From contig NC_059417.1 of NCBI RefSeq assembly GCF_905220565.1, positions 9,472,518 through 9,536,517 on the forward strand: a stretch of 64,000 nucleotides of DNA, written 5' to 3'. This document shows positions 55,045 through 64,000 of this stretch, piece by piece. The notes below the pieces were generated by a model, which was not told the DNA's origin, did not search any database, and was given only the letters and a program-made list of their open reading frames with translations. The position numbers and the translations under genes were made by a program. Position 1 is the stretch's first letter. The number at the start of each line of letters is the position of its first letter. This DNA comes from Melitaea cinxia. Lineage: Eukaryota > Arthropoda > Insecta > Lepidoptera > Nymphalidae.

Positions 55045-55942
55045 TTTCGTATCCTTCCACTATAGTGAAGAATTGACCTTTAAAGCCTCTATGGTATAAG
55101 GTATGTTGCAATTTATTTGTTGAAATAATTTCACATTTATGATCAGAACACTTAAATATTTTTTTCGTTCGTACAAATAAATTGAAAATAAGGACTTCAC
55201 ACATTAGTTTAATTTACTATTTAATTTTAATGATTTCTTTTTATGCGATTGCTGCTGTTGTCTCAGCTTATATTGTTGCACTGAAAATTTCTACTATTTC
55301 TAATATAGTATATTTCTATTATATTATATTTTCATAATAAATTTGATCTCGATTACTGTGAATATATCAACATAAGATTTCTAAACTGTAGCATAGCTAT
55401 AAATATTCTATTTACCCACCGCAAGTATATAAAGTAACTATTTTATTACTAGTACAGTATATATTCTTTATATATGCGATTCAGTCAAATCAAACTCTTA
55501 TCGACTAAAGCAGAAAAATACTTCCTATAGCATTGAAACGTTTGCAAGATAAATATAGTTTTTTTTTTTTTTTTTTAATATCTACACAATACACACAGAT
55601 AAGTATAGTACAGTAAAGAGTATGTATTCGACTACAATATATTTTCTTTCAAAATTATAAAGAGCCAACTTTAAGACGTCAAAATTACGTTAAATACCGT
55701 CGATTTAATCAACACCAGCTTTATAATTTAATTTCGTTGAAAGTTTTAATGAAAATCTATAACAATTCATTGAACCTTCATTCTGATATCGTAATATTAT
55801 CAGACCCTTGAAATATTCAAATTAATTAAAAACATAGTCACATTTATAAAGCTAGTTAAATTCTAATTAATTCAAATAATACAAATAACAAACATAAAAA
55901 ATTACGTTAAAGAAAACTAAATGAACTAAAAAGCAAAAAAAG
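55045..55942. other. AT-rich block interior (copy 2)
   Basis: Counterpart of 33184-34079. A T-run is expanded at 55559-55576. Confidence 0.4.
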
Positions 55943-55963
55943 GTGTGTGCAATGTACGCACGT

Positions 55964-56170
55964 AAGAAGTTATACTTCATTGGCTAGCTAACTTCACGTT
56001 GCTAACTTCTTCCTCGTTGATTAGCTAACTTAACGGTGTCGGTTGTTTGTGACGGTGTGCGCGCGCATCGTAAAAATTTACTCACATCATTTTGCCTAAT
56101 GCGTCAAATGAAGTACCTATAACTTCAAAAACTTACTAAAGATTTAATTTAAAACACGTCTTCTTATGCA
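55964..56170 (+). repeat. Repeat G (copy 2)
   Basis: Counterpart of 34440-34640, here directly continuous with the empty SINE-C site. Confidence 0.7.
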
Positions 56171-56281
56171 CTTACTTACTATCTTTAATAAAATACTTTA
56201 GTTTGTATGTAATATCTATTGATAGGCTTAAAGTCGGTGCTAAAGCTACCTTAACCTATTACCTAAACCTTTAGCTAAGGT

Positions 56282-57424
56282 AGGTCTGGTTTTAGGAGGG
56301 GTCTTTCTGTTCAAACCAATTTATCAGTATTTATCTCTGATTTGTCGCGCGCGATTGATGGTGGACAGGAGGTTGATGCAATTTATACTGACTTCAGCAG
56401 TGCTTTTGACAAAGTCGATCATGTTTTGCTTATCCAAAAGCTGGGTCAGTATGGGATTGAGAGTGCTTTATTAAAATGGTTTGAGTCGTATTTAAGCAAG
56501 CGGCCCCAAAGTGTTGCTATCAATGGCTTTGAGTCTGGTACATATTTGGCAAATTCCGGTGTACCACAAGGTTCACATTTGGGACCACTCTTATTTCTGG
56601 TGTTTATTAACGATATTACGAGTAAAATAAAACATTGCAAAATTTCTTTGTTCGCTGACGATTTAAAAATTTATAAAACAATAAATAACATGACTCTCAA
56701 TGTTAACAAATGTTTCTTTATCAAATACACAAGGAAAAAAAAACCGCTTGTTTCAAGTTACTTAATTGGTAATAAATCACTTCAGGAAGTGGCGGAAATT
56801 AGAGATTGGGGAGTCATTATTGATAAGAAATTGACATTTAGATCCCACATTGACAAAGTGGTTACGAAAGCGGCTCGTTTGCTAGGTTTTATTAGACGTA
56901 ATACCAGCGGTTTCTCTTGGTCTACAAAAATTGTTTTGTATAATGCCTTGGTTCGCAGCCTTCTCGAATATGCTAGTGTTGTTTGGAACCCCACCTATAT
57001 TGTGCACTCACAGCGCGTAGAAAGTATACAACGTACTTTTACGAGGTATCTTGCTTTTTCTGCCAGTGGCATCTCACACAGACAGCCATACAATCAACGA
57101 TTGGCTTGGTTTGGGATGATGAGCCTTCGGGACAGGCGCGCACTTCTCGAGCTATGCTTTTTATATAAAATTCTGCATCATGATGTACATTGTAGCAGCT
57201 TGGCTGAGCGTAGATCTCTTTCAGTCCCACGTAGGTACCCAAGAAATAAAATCCATAACATCTTTTATATTCCAAAATCAAAAACTCATATGGGAAATCA
57301 GGCGCCCGTGGTTAAACTGTGTTTGAATTATAACAAAATTGCAAAAGATTTACCAGGCATTGACATATTTGGTGATCATTATAATGCATTTAAAAAGAAA
57401 CTTATTGCTCATTTTCACAAATAA
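56282..57424 (+). CDS. jockey/CR1-type LINE reverse transcriptase fragment
   Basis: An open frame. Its readable part starts upstream of the first ATG-like codon with RSGFRRGLSVQTNLSVF, the region before motif A, so the true frame extends from 56282. Counted from 56342: DFSSAFDKVDH (motif A, residues 17-27), SGVPQGSHLGPLLF (motif B, 72-85), FADD (motif C, 104-107), LNVNKC (119-124), GVIIDKKLTFRSHI (157-170), and the thumb with EYASVVWNP. Between motif C and NVNKC about 20-25 residues usual for this group are missing in frame, which removes the helix before the LN.NKC motif. The endonuclease and ORF1 are absent. It ends in a TAA and a T-rich 3' UTR with AAATAAATAAATAAATA at 57651-57665. It lies only in copy 2 of the duplicated block, so it inserted there or was lost from copy 1. 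Not functional as an enzyme source. Confidence 0.85.
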   Translation, partial: RSGFRRGLSVQTNLSVFISDLSRAIDGGQEVDAIYTDFSSAFDKVDHVLLIQKLGQYGIESALLKWFESYLSKRPQSVAINGFESGTYLANSGVPQGSHLGPLLFLVFINDITSKIKHCKISLFADDLKIYKTINNMTLNVNKCFFIKYTRKKKPLVSSYLIGNKSLQEVAEIRDWGVIIDKKLTFRSHIDKVVTKAARLLGFIRRNTSGFSWSTKIVLYNALVRSLLEYASVVWNPTYIVHSQRVESIQRTFTRYLAFSASGISHRQPYNQRLAWFGMMSLRDRRALLELCFLYKILHHDVHCSSLAERRSLSVPRRYPRNKIHNIFYIPKSKTHMGNQAPVVKLCLNYNKIAKDLPGIDIFGDHYNAFKKKLIAHFHK

Positions 57425-57665
57425 CATAGTTTTTTTTTTTCTTTTTTAATATTCTCTTTTGTAAACTTTTTTTATATTCTACTTGTAATCCTTTTTTTAA
57501 GTAATTAATAGTTTTATTTTGTGTTATGCAAGCTGAAAAAAAAATTGAATGTTATGCATGCTAGTTATTGATATATGTATTAAGGACCTTACTGTATACC
57601 TAATGTGCTTATTATAACAATGTAAAAATATGTATATTGTTAGTATGCTTAAATAAATAAATAAA
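57425..57665 (+). repeat. LINE 3' UTR and AAAT-repeat tail
   Basis: T-rich UTR (GTATGCTTAAATAAATAAATAAATA). The SINE-B that follows starts right at the end of the tail. Confidence 0.75.
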
Positions 57666-57960
57666 TAGGGCACAGCAGGAATTTCCTGCGCAAAATATGG
57701 AGCAGCCCGACTAGGGTAGTACCTCGACCTTACAGAAGATCACAGCAAAATAATACTGTTTTCAAGCAGTATTGTGTTCCTGTTGGTGAGTAAGGCGACC
57801 AGAGCTCCTGGGGAGATTGGGGATTGGGTCGGCAACGCGCTTGCGATGCTTCTGATGTTGCAGGTGTCTTCTCGTTCTTCTACTTCGCTGTCTATAAGCT
57901 ACGGTAATCGCTTACCATCAGGTGGTCCGTACGCTTGTTTGCCGATCTAGTGACATAAAA
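57666..57960 (+). mobile_element. SINE-B joined to the LINE tail
   Basis: Begins GGGCACAGCAGGAATTTCC without the usual CTGAGGTA, and ends GTTTGCCGATCTAGTGACAT plus an A-run. A short CTTCTCGTTCTTCTACTTCG insertion lies near 57868. Confidence 0.85.
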
Positions 57961-58040
57961 AAAAAACAAATGTTACCACACAGTTACCTTTACCTCGTTT
58001 AGAACAAAACAACCCAAGCGTTGTTTTGTTTTCCTAAATT

Positions 58041-58280
58041 CATATACGTTACATCTATCAAAATAACATTTTTTTACAATTTCTCTGTATCTCTGTTCTG
58101 GCTAATCTCTGAAACGGCTGGACCGATTTTTAGGACTTTCACTGGCAGATAGCTGATGTAATAAGGAATAACTTAGGCAACTTTTATTTAAGACATTTAG
58201 ATATGTAATTTTATAACTCTACGAACTGAAGAAAACTTTTTTGTTAAATTCCACGCGTATGAAATCGCGGTCGCAGCTAG
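58041..58280 (+). mobile_element. Helitron lacking its 5' end (copy 2)
   Basis: Counterpart of 35883-36125. The first 68 bp were removed by the deletion that took the neighbouring RTE fragment. Confidence 0.8.
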
Positions 58281-58705
58281 TTGTAGAATAAAGCGTCGAA
58301 TTAAAAAAAAATATTGAAGCCAGTTGATAAAGTCAGTTGGTGTGTCTAGTTGACTGTATAACAACAGACTGGCAGTCAAATGTAAAGAACTCTAAACATT
58401 AATATTTATTATAATACCCATTAATATTTAATTCCAGCTACGCTCTTCAACAAAGGGCGACATTTGGCAGAGCAATAGAAACAAACGCGTTAAATTTTAA
58501 TTCCTCATCAAAACTTTTAACTTTAATGTTTAAATTATTTACGGAGTATTATTCAGTAAATACTTTCCATTTATTTTATAATTAAAAAACATTTATAATT
58601 ATCCTTAAAGGTTATCTGGAAGAAATCACTCATCAGCGATACAGACCCGTCTTAGTACATCTTTGTTTTTTATTTGTTACTTACTGTGTTTATTTGTATA
58701 TCAAT
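58281..58705. other. AT-rich block interior (copy 2)
   Basis: Counterpart of 36126-36540, with an extra GAAATCACTCATCAGCGATACAG segment near 58622. Confidence 0.4.
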
Positions 58706-58715
58706 ATCTTGGCGT

Positions 58716-59047
58716 GTACTGTGTGGCTACGGTACTAAAGAATATAGCCACCCCCTTTCTTCCCGTGGGTGTCGTAAAAGGCGACTAAGGGATAACACAA
58801 TTCCGCTAACACCTTGGAACTTAAAAAGCCGACCGGTGGCGGGATAACCATCCAACTACTGGCTTTTAAATACACAGGCCGAAGATGGGCAGCAGCGTCT
58901 TCGGTGCGACAAAGCCAGTATTGCGGTCACCAACCCGCCTGCCCAGCGTGGTGACTATGGGCAAAACACATGAGTTCACGTTGTTTTTGGCGTAAACTTG
59001 TGGAGGCCTATGTCCAGCAGTGGACTGTATAGGCTGTAATGATGATG
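58716..59047 (+). mobile_element. SINE-C, complete, with target duplication (copy 2)
   Basis: ATCTTGGCGT flanks it at 58706-58715 and 59048-59057. It retains the GGACTGTATAGGCTGTAATG end that copy 1 lost. Confidence 0.9.
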
Positions 59048-59189
59048 ATCTTGGCGTACAGTAACGTTGTTATGTCGTGAACTATCAAACACGTAAAATT
59101 TCATAATCATATATTTTCTAAAATAATCCAGTTTTCTGCGGATTTTTTTTTTAATTTTTCATCTGTAAGAACATGCTGCAAAGTAATTC

Positions 59190-59427
59190 TTATATAAAAA
59201 AGTGTGTGTCCACTTATCTATGGACGTAGGAAGTTACCCTTCGTTGGCTAGCTAGCTTCACGTCACTAATTTCTTCTTCGTTGACAAGCTAACTTCAAGG
59301 TGTTGGTTTTTTTGTGAAAGTGTGCGCGCGCATCGTAAAAATTTATTCTCGTTACGTGCAAAAAGAAGTATAACTTCAAAAATACTCGATTCAGTCAACC
59401 GTTCCAGGCGACACATTCGGCTAGTCT
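59190..59427 (+). repeat. Repeat G with CTAG end (copy 2)
   Basis: Counterpart of 36968-37221. Ends CACATTCGGCTAG followed by T. Confidence 0.6.
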
Positions 59428-59741
59428 TTTTATTTATATGGATTACTAACTATCTAACGGTGTGTAACATAATCTACGGCCTATTCTCATACCTACCAAA
59501 CATATAAAACAAATTTCATAAGAACCGTGACACGAAATTATTAATTTGCAAAAAATACATGTAAAAACCTGAATATCATGCTCTAGTAATTAGGTAAGAA
59601 TTTTAACGTTACTTTGAACTCCTAATATTAAAATTAGTAATCACGCTTCAGTTTTTCACAGCTCATAACTCACAGCTTTGTGCTTAGACTCGGTATATAA
59701 ATAGGCAAAAGCACAGTGCGCAACAGGGGTCATTAATATTT

Positions 59742-60012
59742 TAACTGACAGAGGACAATGCAGGACATATCCTGCCCAAATCAAAGAGTCCAACTGGGGA
59801 ATTACATTGATTTTACCGAATACAGATCTAAATAATATTGCTTTCAAGCAGTGTTATGTTCCTATGGCGATTACGGTGACCAGAGTTCCTGAGGGAATTG
59901 GGGCTAGGGTCAGCAACGCAATGTGATGCTTCTGGTGTTGCAGGTTTCTATAAGCTACGGTAATCGCTTATCATCAAGCGATCTGTACACTTTTTGGCCG
60001 ACTTAGTTGTAT
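59742..60012 (+). mobile_element. SINE-B, diverged (copy 2)
   Basis: Counterpart of 37525-37800. Small deletions in each copy. Confidence 0.75.
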
Positions 60013-60741
60013 AAAAAAAATATAAAAATGTCTAAAACTGTGACTTCTGTGACAAGTGATACAAGTCACTTTAACGGTAGTTTACGGAAAAAAACTTTGT
60101 GTAAACTCTAGAACAATGATATTAGCGGAATATTTCTCAAGCAAAAGATAAAGATATAACCCTTAAGATTGAATTATTTTGTTATCACTCTCCTCACATA
60201 ATTTACCTAAATTTTACTAGTTTACGAAATGTTAAGGTTCAAGAGAGTATAACTGTAAAAATCAGTATTCAGTATATAATATTCAGTAATTATGAATAAT
60301 ATACTAAAAATGAATAGTGAAATTCAATTAAAAAATGGCACTTAAAACACAAAACACGAAAATAGTATTGAATACTTCCAGTGATTTATTGTTTACAAAG
60401 GGGAACAACTTGACAAATATTTATATATACAATTTTTTTAACAGATATAAGAATAATATAACTTTGCAAAAAAATAATTCATAATTTTTTTCTGATAATC
60501 CCCGCGTTAAAATCACAAAAATGGTAATAAAACTCGACTGATATCACAGGAAGCATAGATTTACTTCTCTGCTTCTATAAGCCACTTGCATCTTTTAGTG
60601 ATGCCTATTATATGCCTTTGTATATTCTTAAAAACCACAAAAGACGATCATTTTTTATATAAAAAATTAACTAGTTAAAACAATAAAATTTCAAGTTTCA
60701 ATCAACAAGTTTTTTTTTTTAAATAACTATTTGCGATAAAA

Positions 60742-61353
60742 TAATTGTGTTTGCTCGCAAACGAAAAAAAAACTGACTTCAATTACAATCAACGAGTAAT
60801 TCAACGTAGATCGACGAAAAAATAGTCAAGTAACTACGCGTTATCAAATATTACTAAAAAAGTAGTTCTCAGATCTCGAAAAAATTTAAATGTGACCACA
60901 TGATAAACATCAGCTTTCGATTAAATTAAAAATTATCAAAATCGGTACACCCAGTAAAAAGTTATTGCGGATTTTCGAGAGTTCCCCTCGATTTCTCTGG
61001 GATTCCATCATCAGATCCTGATTTCCTTATCATGGTACAAAACTAGGAATCCCCTATCCCCTTTCCAACAAAAAAAGAATGATCAAAATCGGTATGTCCA
61101 GTAGAACGTTATGCGGTATAATACAACGTAGGTCGACGAAAAAAGCGTCAAGTAAAAACGCATTATTAGATATAACTCGAAAAGTAGTTGTTAGATCTCA
61201 AATAAATTTAAATGGGACCAATTGACACACGCCACCTTTCGATTAAAAAAATTGTCGAAATCGGTCTACCTGGTCAAAAGTTCTGATGTAACATACATAA
61301 AAAAATACAGTCGAATTGAGAACCTCCTCCTTTTTTGGAAGTCGGTTAAAAAG
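60742..61353 (-). mobile_element. AACCGACTTC-family element, long form, only in copy 2
   Basis: TTTGCTCGCAAACGAAAAAAAAACTGACTTCAATTAC at one end and TTTTTTGGAAGTCGGTT at the other. The interior matches 10502-11111 in reverse. It lies in a ~1-kb stretch absent from copy 1. Confidence 0.8.
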
Positions 61354-61984
61354 GGAACGTTAATTTTGAGTTTAAACGTCATGAATAACATTTATTATTA
61401 AGATTAACATTGTACTTATGTGTATATTATACACACGCATACATATGTGTATGTTATATAATGATGTAGGTATGTGTTAGATAAAAATGGATGTTGAAGC
61501 TTTGGTGAATTCACTGAAGTTTTCTCAGAAACGCTTTGAAAGACAAACGCAAAAACGAAATACCTATTTTCTTTTAAGTCGATTAACCACATCCATATTT
61601 TTTTAAGTAATACAATGTAAAACCTATAAATATTTAAAAACATATAAATAAAGAGAAACCTGTTTTCTTATTAAATTTCAAATTCATAATTTTCGTAATT
61701 TTTTCTTAAACAATAATAAAACATTCAAGAAAGAGAATTTATATTCCTTCCTTTCCAACAATCAAAATCGTTAATTTAAAGCACCGTTAATTTTAAATAT
61801 AGAGTCGATAAATTTCGGTAATTGATTATTATAGAGCTTCAAATTCGGCAGCCATTTTGATTTCTTGACGTTTCTTAACAGTAGGCGACGCCATTTTGTA
61901 ATGAGTAATTACTTCTAAAGGGGTTAAGATTGTTTTTGTAGTAATTGATATTGTGATTAACATTATATTTCATTTTAACCGACT
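61354..61984. other. Block interior, partly unique to copy 2
   Basis: 61354-61640 has no counterpart in copy 1. From about 61645 it matches 38450 onward. No gene signals. Confidence 0.4.
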
Positions 61985-62272
61985 GTAAAAACGGAGGACG
62001 TCCTTTAAGTTGAGACGGTCTTGAAAAATTTGACTTCTAGTTTCGTCTAGTTTGCTTTGTTAGTCGTAATTTCCATTAAAACAAAATATTTATGTAATGG
62101 TCATAGCAGTGGTTTGTGGCTATTGCGCTGGCGGTTGCGGATTCGATTCCATGGCAAACGTTTGTATGGGCCATACACATGTTTGCTGTAGTCTGGGCGT
62201 TTGTGTTTGTGTATTGTGTTTTTCCGGACCCTCGATACAAAAGTTAATCCTAGTGGGGGGCGTTGAATGTGA
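61985..62272 (+). mobile_element. SINE-A double-head variant with different tail (copy 2)
   Basis: Counterpart of 38777-39065. Here the head keeps GCGGTTGCGGATTCGATTCC, which is partly deleted in copy 1. Confidence 0.65.
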
Positions 62273-62535
62273 GACGTTTATTTTTTTATATAAATCAAAC
62301 TGAAAATTCAGAAAAAAATATACATAATAAACGTTTTCTTTGCGTGATTCGTAACAATAAATTCAAAATGGCACACCAATATCACAATTCCTGGTCTACT
62401 ACAAATATTATACAAAAATTCTTTGTTTTCATACGAAGTTATCCTATTTTATCACAAGTGGTAAATGAAGAGTCCTTTTAAGCAAATATTTTCTATATTC
62501 GGCGACTAAAAAATGTTACGAATTTTAATTATTTA

Positions 62536-62891
62536 TATATATAAAAAATTCTTCATATTTTGCCGAGGACGCGTCTCATAATTACTGAATGCCTTAATTA
62601 CTAAATTCCATACAAAGATAGGACTGGTTGCAAACCCTCACAAAAAAATTATAAAGTCAATTTCCACAAAGTCACGTCTGTGAGGTGATATTGTAATATC
62701 TCTCACCTACTTGCTAAAATTACGAAGTCACGTCTATGAGGTGATATGGTAATATCATTTACTTGCTAAAATTACGAAAAGTAATAACGTGTTCCCGTAA
62801 AACCTTTTGAAAACGATTAAGATTTTTTTTATCGTTTATATTATGCCGTTGTAAGTGTTTTAACGGTTATCATATAAATTAACACAGCTAG
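62536..62891 (+). mobile_element. Helitron-like element with short tandem repeat (copy 2)
   Basis: Counterpart of 39340-39698. Ends ACACAGCTAG followed by T. Confidence 0.55.
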
Positions 62892-62934
62892 TAGAAAACA
62901 TATATAACACATCGCTTAGACCGCATATAAAATC

Positions 62935-63056
62935 ATCATATCGAAAATTTCGATCTAGCGAGTACATCGTTCCATAGCTTAATTGGCTAAAGCACCGACA
63001 CGATAAGTCGGAGATGCAGGTTCGATCCCCGCTGGAACGGTCGATTTTTGATATGA
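62935..63056 (+). mobile_element. tRNA-like cassette flanked by short inverted repeats (copy 2)
   Basis: Counterpart of 39742-39864 with the same ATCATATCG / TTGATATGAT flanks. Confidence 0.6.
62968..63039 (+). tRNA. tRNA-like sequence (GAT at anticodon position), copy 2
   Basis: Identical by eye to 39775-39846, including C in place of U33. It has been copied along with the block. Confidence 0.45.
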
Positions 63057-63254
63057 TATTAAAAAATTGTTTAGAATTTCTTAATGTGTGGGTAACACAA
63101 AAATAAATCGTAAGAAAATATAACACATGTTACACAATTGGAAAAATGAGAGTAGTTCGATGAAATTCTTTACAATTTCTTTTTTCATATAATATAAATC
63201 ATAATGACATATACGCAAATATTCAATGGACACTGATATAACAAATACTAGTGT

Positions 63255-63655
63255 TTACAGGCAAACGAAGAGAAACCGACTTCAATTATATCGACAAGTA
63301 AAACAACGTAGGTCGACGAAAATATAGTCAAGTAAATACGCGTTATCAAAGATTACTCCAAAAGTTGTAATTAGATCTCGACGAAATTTAAATGTGACCA
63401 CATGATAAACATCGGCTTTCGATTAAATTAAAAATCATCAAAATTGGTACACCCAGTAAAAAGTTATGCGGATTTTCGAGAGTTTTCCCTCGATTTATCT
63501 AGAATTTTATCATGAGATCCTGGTTTCCTTTCCAACAAAAAAAGAATTATCAAAATCGGTTCATAAACGACGGAGTTATCCCCGATCATACATAAAAATA
63601 TATATATATATACGGTCGAATTGAGTAACCTCCTCCTTTTTTTGAAGTCGGTTAA
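63255..63655 (-). mobile_element. AACCGACTTC-family element (copy 2)
   Basis: Counterpart of 40066-40474. The TA run near 63600 differs in length. Confidence 0.75.
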
Positions 63656-63799
63656 AAATGCTTACTGTTAAACCGTAATAGGCACATATCTACATGTTAA
63701 AGACATCTTGAATTTTTTTTTTTATGGCTATAATCGATATTCAAGCGAAAAATACATTTTTTTTTTGTCACTCTCTTCTAGACCTTGGTCGTGCATAAC

Positions 63800-64000
63800 C
63801 GGGTCCTGATCCAGTATGCCTTACCATACTTGATTATATTTTACATCAGGCTATCCTGATCTGGACCGGACCGGGTCCTGATCCAGTATGCCTTACCATA
63901 CTTGATTATATTTTACATCAGGCTATCCTTGTCTGAACCAGACCTGGTCCTGATAAAACTTTGCCGGATCTGGCATGCCTCATTCTATCCTGATCCGGTC
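63800..64000. repeat. 72-bp tandem repeat (copy 2, cut by window end)
   Basis: Counterpart of 40614-40815, with the unit start CCGGGTCCTGATCC at about 63800 and 63872. Confidence 0.8.

Larger units (their letters stand above)
53355..64000 (+). repeat. Large duplicated block, copy 2 (continues past window)
   Basis: Colinear with 31518-40815. Differences from copy 1: no SINE-C at 34091; an extra 1.7 kb with a LINE and a SINE-B (about 56245-57966); 1.1 kb missing (34791-35882 of copy 1); the end of the shared SINE-C kept; and about 1 kb extra at 60620-61640 including an AACCGACTTC element. The match is still running at base 64000. Confidence 0.95.

Noticed and set aside
61985..62000. AACCGACTG near the double-head SINE as an AACCGACTTC-family end
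   Set aside because: Only eight bases match and no partner end or hairpin follows.

Overview
This window looks like a repeat-dominated, AT-rich stretch of a lepidopteran (moth or butterfly) chromosome. The evidence is the repeat repertoire: tRNA-headed SINEs ending in a shared GAGGCCTATG(T/C)CCAGCAGTGG-type tail, Helitrons with A^T insertion and CTAG 3' ends, RTE, R1-type and jockey/CR1-type LINE remnants, and pogo-like TIR elements. I see no complete host protein-coding gene. The only host-gene candidate is one short 5' exon at 26244-26355 (splice acceptor, ATG in good context, splice donor). The two long open reading frames are 5'-truncated LINEs.

Layout. 1-9.7 kb: a SINE with a perfect target-site duplication, an internally deleted pogo-like transposon (1265-2906), a 311-bp Helitron, an RTE relic and scattered SINEs. 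9.7-18.3 kb: nested SINEs and AACCGACTTC-ended elements, then mostly featureless AT-rich DNA. 18.3-20.7 kb: a Helitron whose body is a six-copy tandem array of ~281-bp units, followed by two more Helitron ends. 21.3-21.8 kb: two tRNA-like cassettes in perfect 117-bp inverted arms. 22-31.5 kb: more SINEs, microsatellites, the candidate exon, a strong hairpin and Helitrons.

31518-40815 and 53355-64000 are two copies, in direct orientation, of one large block. It is a segmental duplication or an uncollapsed haplotype, and it is still matching at the window end. The copies differ by clean insertions and deletions that give relative ages for several elements. Between them lie a GC-rich R1-type LINE 3' half with an intact RNase H (45660-47750, bounded by a target-site duplication), a second pogo-like element with a perfect 25-bp TIR (48205-49917), and a composite AACCGACTTC element (50242-52336) holding nested insertions, one of them a palindrome with its own 12-bp target duplication.

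The elements interact. Several SINE families carry the 3' tail of the resident RTE LINE, so they probably borrow its machinery. The pogo-like elements kept their ends but lost the catalytic part of the transposase, so they would need a transposase from elsewhere. The Helitrons are all short and non-autonomous. SINE-A, -B, -C and -D are working labels used only here: A = tRNA-headed, tail GCCCAGCAGTGGGATATTAC; B = starts AGGGCACAGCAGGAATTTCC, ends GCCGACCTAGTGACAT plus A-run; C = GTGTGGCTACGGTAC family; D = GGCGCAGTTTG head family.
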